Positions 52,842 to 61,592 of a DNA stretch of 64,000 bases are shown here, piece by piece. The position numbers and the translations under genes were made by a program. The stretch is taken from NCBI GenBank assembly GCA_052161605.1, contig CP197409.1; one strand, 5' to 3'. The notes beneath the pieces are model-generated. The model had not been told where the DNA came from. It ran no database searches and saw only the letters and a program-made list of their open reading frames with translations. Within the stretch, counting starts at the first letter, position 1. Every line of letters starts with the position of its first letter. The stretch is from JBKCUI01 sp052161605 (GTDB taxonomy: Bacteria; Planctomycetota; Planctomycetia; Pirellulales; Pirellulaceae).

Positions 52842-54320
52842 CTATCTTTCGGCATTTGCGGGTTGCAACGATGGTGCGGACCCGTGCTCGATAGCCGCAA
52901 CCAGCCCCGCTGCTTTTGTCCACGTTTCTTCTTCTTCGCTTAATGGCTGGCTGTCAGCCACGATGCCCCCTCCTACTTGGAATTGCCACCATCCACGCGA
53001 GGCGGTCAGAGTTCGGATGAGAATATTCCAATCCATGCTCCCGTCCGTTCCAACGTAACCGAGCGAGCCGCAATAAGGTCCGCGCACCGTTGGCTCGAGC
53101 TCGGCGATGATCTCCATCGCTCGCACCTTGGGAGCGCCCGTGATGCTTCCTCCGGGAAAGACGGCTTGCATGACATCAGCCCATTGCACATCCCTGCGTA
53201 GTCGTGCTCCGATTACGCTGACTAGATGTAGGACGAAGGGATATTCTTCGATTTGGCAAAGTTGCTCGACTCGCATCGAATCAGGATCGCAGACTCGGGA
53301 AAGATCGTTACGCAAGAGATCTACAATCATCACATTCTCCGAGCGATCCTTTTCGCTATTGAGCAACTCATTGGCCGTTACTGCATCTTCCTCGGCGCAT
53401 CCGGTTCGTCGACGAGTTCCTTTGATCGGTCTTGTTTCAATCCATCTGTCGCGAACGTGAAAGAAACGCTCGGGAGAAGCACTGATGATCTGCCCGCTGC
53501 CAAAATCAAAGTAGCCCGCAAAGGGAGCCGCATTGACCTGACGGAGCTTAGTGTAAAGTTCAGTCGATTCGCACCTCGCCGGGCACAACAAACGTTGCGA
53601 TAGGTTGACCTGAAAAATGTCGCCAGCAAAGATGTAGTCACGGGCCTTCTGGACAGCAGTTTGGTAGCCTTGGCTATCAAAGTTTCCGAGCCAACCTCCC
53701 CCCAACCGCGTTTCGAATTGTTCGGCGGTCAAGCCGTGAGCCATGGCATGCCAATTGGGTCGCGTTTGCTCCGGTTCAGGCGATATTCTGGTGTCGACCC
53801 AGCTCATGAACTGCTCTAGTCTACCGGCGGCTCGCTCCTGCCAAGCCCCCTCACCTAAATCAGATTTGCCTTGCTCCCTCGTGAACCCGTGCGAAAAAAC
53901 CCAACCCGTATCCTGTTCGTGATCCCAAGCAAAAACGACATCGTAAAGACCGAGAACAGCCAGCGGTGTCGAAAATTCGTCATGCTCAGCCGAAGGGATG
54001 CGTTCTATGCAACGCCCAAACTCGTAGCCCAAATAGCCTGCTACGCCTCCTTGAAAGGGTGGGCATCCCTCGACCGTTAGAGCTGGAAAAAGGTCGAGCC
54101 AACCTTGAACTTTGGAAAGCGGATCCGCGACGGGGTGATTTAGCTCAAAAACCTCCACCGGATCCGCACATACGAACGAGTAGCGACCCCGCCCGCCCCC
54201 CTTGAGGGCCGAGTCCAACCAGCAGCAGTACGGTCTTCCTTTTAGCCCGTGAAAAACAGCCTCGGGGGTGATGGCTGGGTCAAGCTGCTGGAACAATGGC
54301 TTACGTAGGGTATCTGTCAT
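52842..54320 (-). CDS. pabB: Aminodeoxychorismate synthase component I
   Basis: Converts chorismate and ammonia to 4-amino-4-deoxychorismate, on the way to p-aminobenzoate and folate. 492 residues. The chorismate-binding domain covers about 180-475, with PARCESTELYTKLRQVNAAP, YFDFGSGQIISASPERFFHV, the PIKGTRRR motif that marks PabB (TrpE carries AGT here), SENVMIVDLLRNDLSRVCDP, FPGGSITGAPKVRAMEIIAE and GPYCGSLGYVGTDG. The N-terminal domain is of the Anth_synt_I_N type. It is transcribed away from mqnA, which also uses chorismate; pabA is not seen in the window. Confidence 0.93.
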   Translation of the reverse strand: MTDTLRKPLFQQLDPAITPEAVFHGLKGRPYCCWLDSALKGGGRGRYSFVCADPVEVFELNHPVADPLSKVQGWLDLFPALTVEGCPPFQGGVAGYLGYEFGRCIERIPSAEHDEFSTPLAVLGLYDVVFAWDHEQDTGWVFSHGFTREQGKSDLGEGAWQERAAGRLEQFMSWVDTRISPEPEQTRPNWHAMAHGLTAEQFETRLGGGWLGNFDSQGYQTAVQKARDYIFAGDIFQVNLSQRLLCPARCESTELYTKLRQVNAAPFAGYFDFGSGQIISASPERFFHVRDRWIETRPIKGTRRRTGCAEEDAVTANELLNSEKDRSENVMIVDLLRNDLSRVCDPDSMRVEQLCQIEEYPFVLHLVSVIGARLRRDVQWADVMQAVFPGGSITGAPKVRAMEIIAELEPTVRGPYCGSLGYVGTDGSMDWNILIRTLTASRGWWQFQVGGGIVADSQPLSEEEETWTKAAGLVAAIEHGSAPSLQPANAER

Positions 54321-54466
54321 GGTTGTTATTGTAGGTGCACGCCCTTGCCTTCCAAGCTCCTCTGGTTATGTTTCCTGCCTGCTTATCGGTTAAGTCGTAT
54401 TGGAATGGAAGAATCGCGAGGAATTCCTACAGGATATACCACCTACATCTGGTACCGGCGAAAATC

Positions 54467-55381
54467 ATGGTGACAACGAGCACGAATACGAGTAGCCTAC
54501 CTGTTTCGGTCTCCCCGACGTGGGGCGAGCTATCAACCTCCTCGAAAAGCAAGATCGCACCGTTGTCACAGTCGAGCCAATTCGTTCGCATCGGGGCGGT
54601 TTCCTATCTGAACTCCAAACCGCTCATCCACGGTTTAGCACAGGATTTGGAAGGAATTGGTGCATTGACGACCGACTTGCCCAGCCGTTTGGCGGACCAG
54701 ATCAAGGCCGGGGATATCGATGTTGGTCTCATTCCAGCTTTTGAATATTTGAAGACTCCGGGGTTGAAACTCGTTTCTCAATCCGCCATTGTATCCCGAG
54801 GCCCTGTTTGGTCCGTTCGCTTGTTCTTTCGTACCGAGCCGTCTCAAGTGAAGCGAGTGGCTCTAGACGAGGGCTCTCGTACTAGCGTGGCGCTCTCGAA
54901 ATTGCTCATGCATGAGATGTTGGGGCTTCGTCCCGAAACATGTATGCTTCACATGGCGGATGATCCCGAGCTGATCGATGCGGATGCGGTTCTGCTAATC
55001 GGTGACCGTGCGATGCACCCCGAGAACTACGAGAGTTCCTTTAAAACCTCGTGGGATCTTGGAGAGAAATGGTTTCAATGGACTGGATTGCCGTTCGTTT
55101 TCGCGGGTTGGGTCACTAGGGAATCCAGCATCGACGAGGTCCGGTTGGGACGCATGCTGGACGAAGCGAAAGAGCGGGGAAGAGGAGCAGTTCTGGATAT
55201 TTGCGAGCAATGCTGCAACACTTATGGATTGACTGTTGCCAAGTGCTTAGACTATCTGACCAATTACATATTTTTTGATTTGGACCAAGATGCTCTCCGA
55301 GGTTTGGAGGAATTCCGGTTTCGTTGCCAACGTGCTGGATTGATCGACGAGCTGGTCGCTCGGCCCCAAATCGCGGATTGA
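54467..55381 (+). CDS. mqnA: Chorismate dehydratase MqnA
   Basis: Dehydrates chorismate to 3-[(1-carboxyvinyl)oxy]benzoate, the first step of the futalosine route to menaquinone. The ATG at 54467 (MVTTSTNTSSLPVSVSPTWG) begins a Ser/Thr-rich leader; the conserved part starts with VRIGAVSYLNSKPLIHGL. 304 residues. The periplasmic-binding-protein-like fold shows in SRLADQIKAGDIDVGLIPAF, VALDEGSRTSVALSKLLM, AVLLIGDRAMHP and DLGEKWFQWTGLPFVFAGW. The open frame continues upstream to 54335 but without conservation. mqnC follows 65 bp downstream on the same strand. Confidence 0.93.
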   Translation: MVTTSTNTSSLPVSVSPTWGELSTSSKSKIAPLSQSSQFVRIGAVSYLNSKPLIHGLAQDLEGIGALTTDLPSRLADQIKAGDIDVGLIPAFEYLKTPGLKLVSQSAIVSRGPVWSVRLFFRTEPSQVKRVALDEGSRTSVALSKLLMHEMLGLRPETCMLHMADDPELIDADAVLLIGDRAMHPENYESSFKTSWDLGEKWFQWTGLPFVFAGWVTRESSIDEVRLGRMLDEAKERGRGAVLDICEQCCNTYGLTVAKCLDYLTNYIFFDLDQDALRGLEEFRFRCQRAGLIDELVARPQIAD

Positions 55382-55445
55382 TCGCAAAACCACATCGAGA
55401 GAATTTCGTCTTGGAAACGCATCGAGACATTACGCTGAGGAAACC

Positions 55446-56588
55446 ATGACAATAAGCCAATCAGTTGACCATATCCTGGAACGGGTTCTCGGCGGAGAAC
55501 GGCTTTCTGATGAGGATGCACTGTGCCTCTTGGAGAGTAACCAGCTGGCCAAGATCGGTCAGGCGGCCGACACGATCTGCAGACGCAAGCATCCCGAGGG
55601 CTATAGAACCTACAACATCGATCGCAACATCAACTACACCAACATCTGCACAGCTGTCTGCGATTTCTGTGCCTTTTACCGAACCCCCAAAAGCGACGAG
55701 GGCTATGTTCTTCCCCGGGCGGAACTGCTTGAAAAGGTTCGTGAAACCGTTGAGCTGGGGGGTAATCAAATTTTGATGCAAGGTGGTTTGCACCCCAAGT
55801 TCACCCTCGATTGGTATGAGGAGTTGCTCCGAGATATCAAGAGTCACTTTCCAGCCGTCAACATTCACGGCTTCAGCCCCCCAGAGCTGCATCATTTTAC
55901 CAAGGTGAACAAACTGTCGATAGAAACGGTTTTGGAGCGCCTCAAAGCGGCCGGGCTTGGAAGCATTCCAGGTGGGGGGGCGGAGATTCTCGTCGACCGG
56001 GTTCGTTCGGAAATCACCCGGGGCAAAGTGATGTCGGACGACTGGCTCAATGTCATGCGGGTATGGCACAAGCTCGGTGGAAACAGCACTGCAACCATGA
56101 TGTTCGGTCACGTGGAAACGTTAGCAGAAAGAGTCGAGCATTTGCGGCGTGTGCGCGAGTTGCAGGATGAGACCGGTGGGTTTACAGCTTTTATTTGCTG
56201 GACTTTTCAACCTGACAATACAGCCATGTCGCACATTCCTCCCACCGGTGCTCATGAATACCTCAAGACGCAAGCGGTCGCTAGAATTTATTTGGACAAT
56301 GTTCCCAGCATCCAAAGCTCATGGGTAACGCAAGGGCTCAAAATTGGCCAGTTAGCCTTGAGTTACGGAGCCAACGACATGGGGTCTCTGATGCTTGAGG
56401 AGAACGTGGTTGCCGAAGCCGGCACCGTGCATTTCTTGACGCTTGATCAAATGCGGGGTGCGATCGAAGAGTACGGTTTCGAGGCAAAACAGCGGGACGT
56501 TTTCTATCGGCTCGTAGGAGATGAACTCGAACAAAAGGCCATCCTGGCGAACCGTCGTAAGGATCAAGCTCTTCCGGTCCTAGCTTAG
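55446..56588 (+). CDS. mqnC: Cyclic dehypoxanthinyl futalosine synthase MqnC
   Basis: A radical SAM enzyme that cyclises dehypoxanthinyl futalosine in menaquinone synthesis. 380 residues. The [4Fe-4S]-binding CxxxCxxC is in NICTAVCDFCAFYRTPKS; NQILMQGGLHPKFTLDWYEE, FSPPELHHFTKVN, SIPGGGAEILVDRVRSEI and TATMMFGHVETLAERVEHL match MqnC rather than MqnE. The C-terminal part (SYGANDMGSLMLEENVVAEA) is also typical. It forms an operon with mqnA; the genome is expected to hold mqnB/mqnD elsewhere. Confidence 0.94.
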   Translation: MTISQSVDHILERVLGGERLSDEDALCLLESNQLAKIGQAADTICRRKHPEGYRTYNIDRNINYTNICTAVCDFCAFYRTPKSDEGYVLPRAELLEKVRETVELGGNQILMQGGLHPKFTLDWYEELLRDIKSHFPAVNIHGFSPPELHHFTKVNKLSIETVLERLKAAGLGSIPGGGAEILVDRVRSEITRGKVMSDDWLNVMRVWHKLGGNSTATMMFGHVETLAERVEHLRRVRELQDETGGFTAFICWTFQPDNTAMSHIPPTGAHEYLKTQAVARIYLDNVPSIQSSWVTQGLKIGQLALSYGANDMGSLMLEENVVAEAGTVHFLTLDQMRGAIEEYGFEAKQRDVFYRLVGDELEQKAILANRRKDQALPVLA

Positions 56589-56678
56589 CGAATGGCGAGC
56601 GATCTAGCTTCACTCCAAGGTCACCAGCGACAGGGGATGTTCAGCAGTAGTTTTTCTTTTAGTTTCTTAGGGCCATGA

Positions 56679-56715
56679 AAAAACCCTAGGAAACGCTGGG
56701 AATCCTAGGGTTTTT
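56679..56715. terminator. Bidirectional terminator between mqnC and tRNA-His
   Basis: AAAAACCCTAGGA (56679-56691) pairs perfectly with TCCTAGGGTTTTT (56703-56715) around an 11-nt loop: 13 bp with T-runs on both strands. It suits intrinsic termination of mqnC (plus strand) and of the tRNA (minus strand). Confidence 0.92.
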
Positions 56716-56720
56716 GGAGG

Positions 56721-56795
<75 letters not shown>

Positions 56796-56900
56796 GTACA
56801 ACATTCTCAGAAATCTAGCGATTGTCAGTCTCGCCGTCAACCGTTTCTGAAATCCTGGTTCAGGATTTGTTTTTTTGCCGTGGGCGATTTTGCCCGACTC

Positions 56901-57551
56901 TTATCCCAGCTCGGGAAAAGCCTCCCGATTGGCGAGCCGGCTGAGCAAGGTTTTAGTGCGGATTAGAAAATCTGACTTGTAGTTGGCGACCTGCTGTTCT
57001 GTCAGTTTTAGGCGATCTGCAATGACTTTATTGCTTGCGCCGGAAACGAACAGCAATTCTATACACATAAGCTTGGTGAAGTCCCCTTTGGATTTCCACT
57101 TTTCGATCTGTTCTTGCAGCGCCTCTGCCAACGCGATTTCTTCTGCGTCTCTCCGCTCGCCGCTCCGGAGGATACTGCTCACAGCGCGAAAAGGAGCGGG
57201 GGCCTGCTGAGCTCCGTCGCTTGACTCATCGGGAGCGGAGAATGCTTGCGTTTGCCTACGACCCTGTTTGCGCAAATGGTCGGTCAGCTTGTATGCTGCG
57301 ATCGAAAAAAGATAGCTTTCTAGTGGCCGTTCGCAGTCAAAATTGGGCAAGCTATTTAAGAACCCAATAAAGGTGTCTTGGACGATATCCTCTGCGTGGG
57401 AGCGATCAACCAGTCTAGCGCCGACAAAGGCCAATAGACGACCTTCGTATTTGTCGATAAGCATTTGCCATGCGTCTGCCTCGCCTGATCGAATCTGATC
57501 GACAAGCATCTTTTCTGGGGTGGGAGTTTTTTCGCCTCTGCTTATCCTCAT
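56901..57551 (-). CDS. ECF-type RNA polymerase sigma factor linked to a Ser/Thr kinase
   Basis: 216 residues. Region 2 (DAWQMLIDKYEGRLLAFVGA, SHAEDIVQDTFIGFLNSLPN, ESYLFSIAAYKLTDHLRKQG) and region 4 (IELLFVSGASNKVIADRLKL, TEQQVANYKSDFLIRTKTLL) are clear; an extended, hydrophilic linker of about 60 residues separates them. Its ATG overlaps the stop of the preceding gene (ATGA), which in turn follows the Ser/Thr kinase gene, the arrangement described for planctomycete ECF-STK groups where the kinase is thought to control the sigma factor. No anti-sigma zinc-finger gene is adjacent. Confidence 0.93.
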   Translation of the reverse strand: MRISRGEKTPTPEKMLVDQIRSGEADAWQMLIDKYEGRLLAFVGARLVDRSHAEDIVQDTFIGFLNSLPNFDCERPLESYLFSIAAYKLTDHLRKQGRRQTQAFSAPDESSDGAQQAPAPFRAVSSILRSGERRDAEEIALAEALQEQIEKWKSKGDFTKLMCIELLFVSGASNKVIADRLKLTEQQVANYKSDFLIRTKTLLSRLANREAFPELG

Positions 57552-58420
57552 GCCATCCCTTTTGATTTTTCGCGTCGCGACAACAATCCCAACAGCCCAG
57601 ACATGGCACCAACCATACTTATCAATACCGCCGTTCCTGCTCCGATACGCACGGATCGCTCTCCCGAAACGATGTCACGCTCGTAGTTAAGGATCTTCGT
57701 AACGTGCGAAGCCGGAATCGTCACTTGTCTATAGATTTGATACATCTCCCCGCCGGGCCGTACGAGGGTCTTGGTAAAAGTGCGGTCCGAATTCACGTTC
57801 AAAATCTCACGTTGAATGTAGTCTGCGCTCAAGAATGGGATGCTTTCTACGCTGGTGTGACGCAGGATTTTTTTGTGGATATAGGTTAGCACTTCGGAAG
57901 GTAGCTTGTCTGCTAAATCATCCGTGCAGGAGGCAACGTCTGTGTGAGGGATCGTAACAACTAAAAAAGTATGATCTCCCTTTGAGGTCACTCCTCCCTC
58001 GGCTTCCGAAACCCAAGAGGGAAAATCTTGCTCGCCGACACTTTTCGTGCCAACGTCTTGACTCGCGGTTTCAACCAGCGGTCTCTCAGTCGACGAAGCT
58101 CCCTCGCTCATGCCATCCGAATCTCCAGATGTTTCTGACGCTTGTACCATTTCGGCCTTGGTCTTGATGAGTTCAATCGCTTTGGTTAGCACGGTCTCGA
58201 GACTATTCATAAAAGCGGTAGCATCGATCTCAGCTTTCCACTCCACCGTTTTATCCGTTGGGACGCCAGTGTTTGGGACGCCAGTGTCGTCTTGCAGGTT
58301 TTCGGTTGGTTGCTGAGCAGAATGGGAACTGGCTTCGTCTTGCCGGTCAGCAAAAGACTCTACATGGGATGCTCCACTGGTCAAAACTACGATTAACTTG
58401 ATCGCAATGAGGGATTTCAT
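57548..58420 (-). CDS. Exported protein between kinase and sigma factor genes
   Basis: 290 residues from the ATG at 58420 (MKSLIAIKLIVVLTSGASHV, a signal peptide). A Thr/Gln/Asp-rich segment with the short tandem repeat GVPNTGVPT is followed by a helix (FMNSLETVLTKAIELIKTKA), a β-rich region (GDHTFLVVTIPHTDVASCTD, PGGEMYQIYRQVTIPASHV) and a C-terminal helix (AGTAVLISMVGAMSGLLGLL) that anchors it with a basic end. No known domain. Coupled to the kinase (13 bp before) and sigma factor (4-bp overlap), it is probably the sensory or regulatory part of the module. Confidence 0.72.
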   Translation of the reverse strand: MKSLIAIKLIVVLTSGASHVESFADRQDEASSHSAQQPTENLQDDTGVPNTGVPTDKTVEWKAEIDATAFMNSLETVLTKAIELIKTKAEMVQASETSGDSDGMSEGASSTERPLVETASQDVGTKSVGEQDFPSWVSEAEGGVTSKGDHTFLVVTIPHTDVASCTDDLADKLPSEVLTYIHKKILRHTSVESIPFLSADYIQREILNVNSDRTFTKTLVRPGGEMYQIYRQVTIPASHVTKILNYERDIVSGERSVRIGAGTAVLISMVGAMSGLLGLLSRREKSKGMA

Positions 58421-58433
58421 AGTTGGTACTCCG

Positions 58434-60641
58434 TTATGCAACATTGGTGTTAGGTTCGTAGGCAATCCAGGGAGACGCCATTTGTACGGCGACCGATGTT
58501 AGACCAGCAAACAGCAAACACCAAGGGGTCGGGAAGTAGAAAAGCCCCTGGACCAATGCGGCCAGTGCCACGGTCCAAGCTATCGTAAAGACGCTAAACC
58601 GACTTTTTCTCAGCGAATCCGACTGGCGCCACCAGCGTACGATCCACATAAGGGACGCAAAGTATGCGATATGTGCGGCTAGCAAGGGCGTTTCGCCTTC
58701 ATAGAAGCCCTTCCATGAACGATTCCAATCACCCGAGGTCGCAAAACTGCCGCTCATGTTAAGCTGCTCCCAGCCTGTTCGGGTCAGTTCTCCCCAAGGG
58801 ATCATGAGATAATTGCTGAGTACATAACTGAACGCGCCTAATGCACCTCCAACGGTCATCATCACGAATCGAAACACGATGGAGTCTTCTGGTTGCCCTT
58901 CCCAGCGGCGACCGAAAAAGATAACGGCCCAGCTCGCGAGCAGCGACATCATTCCAGCCCAGGTGATTCCACTCACCAAGCTCATGGCATTTTCATCCAC
59001 GCGTGCATGGGCGAGTATCGAAGCGGCCAAACAGACGACCCCGATAATAGTACCAGACACAACCCATGATCGAGTATGTGCATGGAGAAAGCTCCAAATC
59101 CTCCGCCGTTGCAGCAGTCCTCGCTGTTCGTCTTGCCACTTGCGATAAGCTTCCTTGTAGGAAATCGGTTTTGGAGGACGAACGTTCGCTGCTGGTTGAA
59201 CTACCCCGTGGGCATAAGCAGGGCGTGGCGTGACAGGTTGGGCCTGCTGTCTAGCGACTGGGCTGACTCTCGCTGCAACAGGAATGCTGGCAGCATGGGC
59301 AGCAGCAAGCTTTCGAGCATGCTCTGGTCCTCCACCGACATACCATATCACATAGTAGACGGCGTAAACACTTAACAAAACGACAGCAAATGGGACCGCT
59401 ACATTGCCTACGACAATCGCCGTCACCACCAGGATGGCAATCGCGATACCTCGTGTTGAAGAAGGCAAGTTGCGAAACCAATGTTGCAGTTCCATTAGTT
59501 TTGCGTTCACCGCCCTGGCAATGGGCTCTTGGAAAGTCATTGCGGATCCTGTTCCAGCCATGCTCGCCGCGTACATTGGCGACGGCCCGGCCATGGTGGG
59601 ATCGTTGTTTCCCGGAACTCGTTTTTGTTTTTTAGTCTGTGGGGTGCTATGGCTGATTGGTCCTAGCGCCACCGCCTGGGGAATAGCGTTGGTCTTTCGG
59701 ATAGCCAAGCCGCTCGCGTCGAGATCCCAGCCAATAGCCCACAGCATTTCTCGACAATCACTAAACCGCAGAGATGCATTCTTGGCCAGTGCTCGCCGAA
59801 TGGTCGATGCAAATGGCTCCGGCAACATGCTCACATCGGGATCAGCAGTTAGGTGCTTTAAAATGATTTCTTGAGAACTCTCGCCATCAAAAGGAACATA
59901 ACCGGTCAGCATTTCGTACAGAATGATCCCGAGCGAATAGATATCAATCTCTTTACCATACTCTCCGCGGCCAATCTCAGGAGCCATGTAATGAAAGGTC
60001 CCGACGCTCTCGGTCTGACCGCCCCGTCGCGATGCACTGATATACTTGCTCAAACCATAATCGCCAATTTTGACCAACCCATTGTCGATAAAAACGTTGG
60101 CCGGCTTCAGGTCCCTGTGGACAATCCCCTGGTCGTGCAGGTAAGCGACCCCAGCCGCGAGTTGTGCAAACAAGGTTATGGCGTCTTCCGTGTCGGCTTG
60201 CTGGCTATAACGATCAATGCGATCTCGAAGAGACTCTCCTCCGATGAACTCCATCACAATCCAGCCTTGTTCGTCTCGGTCAAAGCGGATGTCGTAGATT
60301 CCGACCAAGTTTGGGTGGCGAAGATTGAGGCAGTGCCGTACACCTCGCACTTCGACTTCAAGATTTTTTTGAATTCTTTTTAGGGCAACTTCTTTGCCGG
60401 AATCGCTCTCGGCAAAGTATACCTCACCGAACCCACCCGAACCGACCCCTCGCTTGATGACGTATCCATCGAGGGGTTTATCGCCATTTCCGTACTGAAA
60501 TTTCATCGATGCACCAAAAGAGGCCTGTTGATACTTAGGACTGTGGTTGCAGCTTCCCATCACGCTGCCAGCCTTTTCCCGATCGCCTTGGGGCTTTGCG
60601 TCCGCCGCGTTGGGATGCATTCTATCTTGTCGATTGCTCAT
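58434..60641 (-). CDS. Transmembrane Ser/Thr protein kinase
   Basis: I give the ATG at 60641 (MSNRQDRMHPNAADAK); the ATG at 60506 (MKFQYGNGDKPLDGYVIKRG) is equally good because the kinase domain starts right after it, and the frame is open to 60677. The kinase domain carries GVGSGGFGEVYFAE (glycine loop), EVALKRIQ (catalytic Lys), HRDLKPANVFID (catalytic loop), DYG in place of DFG, and YMAPEIGRGEYG. After a Pro-rich linker come about eight hydrophobic helices (from IAIAILVVTAIVVGNV onward). The kinase is expected to be cytoplasmic and tethered to the membrane. First gene of the kinase - exported protein - sigma operon. Confidence 0.9.
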   Translation of the reverse strand: MSNRQDRMHPNAADAKPQGDREKAGSVMGSCNHSPKYQQASFGASMKFQYGNGDKPLDGYVIKRGVGSGGFGEVYFAESDSGKEVALKRIQKNLEVEVRGVRHCLNLRHPNLVGIYDIRFDRDEQGWIVMEFIGGESLRDRIDRYSQQADTEDAITLFAQLAAGVAYLHDQGIVHRDLKPANVFIDNGLVKIGDYGLSKYISASRRGGQTESVGTFHYMAPEIGRGEYGKEIDIYSLGIILYEMLTGYVPFDGESSQEIILKHLTADPDVSMLPEPFASTIRRALAKNASLRFSDCREMLWAIGWDLDASGLAIRKTNAIPQAVALGPISHSTPQTKKQKRVPGNNDPTMAGPSPMYAASMAGTGSAMTFQEPIARAVNAKLMELQHWFRNLPSSTRGIAIAILVVTAIVVGNVAVPFAVVLLSVYAVYYVIWYVGGGPEHARKLAAAHAASIPVAARVSPVARQQAQPVTPRPAYAHGVVQPAANVRPPKPISYKEAYRKWQDEQRGLLQRRRIWSFLHAHTRSWVVSGTIIGVVCLAASILAHARVDENAMSLVSGITWAGMMSLLASWAVIFFGRRWEGQPEDSIVFRFVMMTVGGALGAFSYVLSNYLMIPWGELTRTGWEQLNMSGSFATSGDWNRSWKGFYEGETPLLAAHIAYFASLMWIVRWWRQSDSLRKSRFSVFTIAWTVALAALVQGLFYFPTPWCLLFAGLTSVAVQMASPWIAYEPNTNVA

Positions 60642-60841
60642 TTTCGCCGATTTTCGTGGAAGCAATGAAACAAACATGAAGAATCCCTACGTTGCCAAAC
60701 CCATTGAAACCAAGACGTTCGCTGTCGTTCAAGCCTCTCCGATCACCAGCCTAAAATCCAGCCCGTCTTACGTGGCAGGTAACCGCTGATCGAGTCGAGA
60801 GACCCAGACATTTCGCCTGTCGAGTTAGAATCTTGGTCCAA

Positions 60842-61420
60842 TTATTCAAGGATCATTGAGAAATCGTCGCTACAAACCTTCTGGCCCGCAATCAACGGAA
60901 ACGGGGCGCTCTGATCTTTGCCTCCCGCTTGAAGCGGTTGGCCACTCGGCGGCCTGCAGAACCAAACCTCCGCTTGTCGGAACAAAACCAACCGCGAATT
61001 CCAGTTTGGGCAGATGATATGACAGTCCTCGAACGGCCCCAAAACACAGGAGCTACCAAGCAAAAGTGCCGAATTGAATAGTGGTTGCCACCGGTTTCCG
61101 CTGAGGATATCCAGCCTAGCAGAGCAGCTCAACTTGCTCGGCCTCAAGTATCGCAGGCGTACCTTTTTGCCGAGGGTGATGATCGACTCTTCAGGCAGCA
61201 ATACTGGCCTTTCCAGCAGCTTACCATCGAGATAAGTCTCCTGGAGCGGATTTAGGACGTGTTCCTCCCCGACCCTGCGAATGGAGGCCGCCCGACGACT
61301 CAGTTCTCCTCGAATAGCGAGATCGGCAACTCCATCCGGGGTGGCTTGCCCAAGCAGTATTTCCTCGGAATCGTGGAGCGAGTAACTGCCTTGCCCATCT
61401 ATCCACAAAATATTCTTCAT
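60842..61420 (-). CDS. FHA-domain protein
   Basis: 192 residues. The N-terminal half is an FHA domain, which binds phosphothreonine: VADLAIRGELSRRAASIRRV (Ser-Arg-Arg motif), VLNPLQETYLDGKLLERPVL and LPEESIITLGKKVRLRYLR. The second half (SSCVLGPFEDCHIICPNWNS, EVWFCRPPSGQPLQAGG) may be a second, degenerate FHA-like β-sandwich. No transmembrane segment. It lies next to the Ser/Thr kinase operon on the same strand, with about 165 bp between them, and may read out its phosphorylation; this is inference from position. Confidence 0.8.
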   Translation of the reverse strand: MKNILWIDGQGSYSLHDSEEILLGQATPDGVADLAIRGELSRRAASIRRVGEEHVLNPLQETYLDGKLLERPVLLPEESIITLGKKVRLRYLRPSKLSCSARLDILSGNRWQPLFNSALLLGSSCVLGPFEDCHIICPNWNSRLVLFRQAEVWFCRPPSGQPLQAGGKDQSAPFPLIAGQKVCSDDFSMILE

Positions 61421-61592
61421 AATCCGACTTGGCTACTTTCGGCTAGTTGCGAGTGGCGACCAATTGCTGCGGTTTACGCCGTGTTAGGCTAGGATTCGTT
61501 GGAAACGAAGCGATCTGACCTAAATTCTATTCGGAATGATGAATTTTTGGGACTTATGTCAACACGCGCCCGCAACCATAGAGAACCAATCA

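Noticed and set aside
60547..60789. Plus-strand frame opposite the kinase start (with MKNPYVAKPIETKTF)
   Set aside because: No known family and overlaps the kinase gene's N-terminal region; kept out for lack of support.
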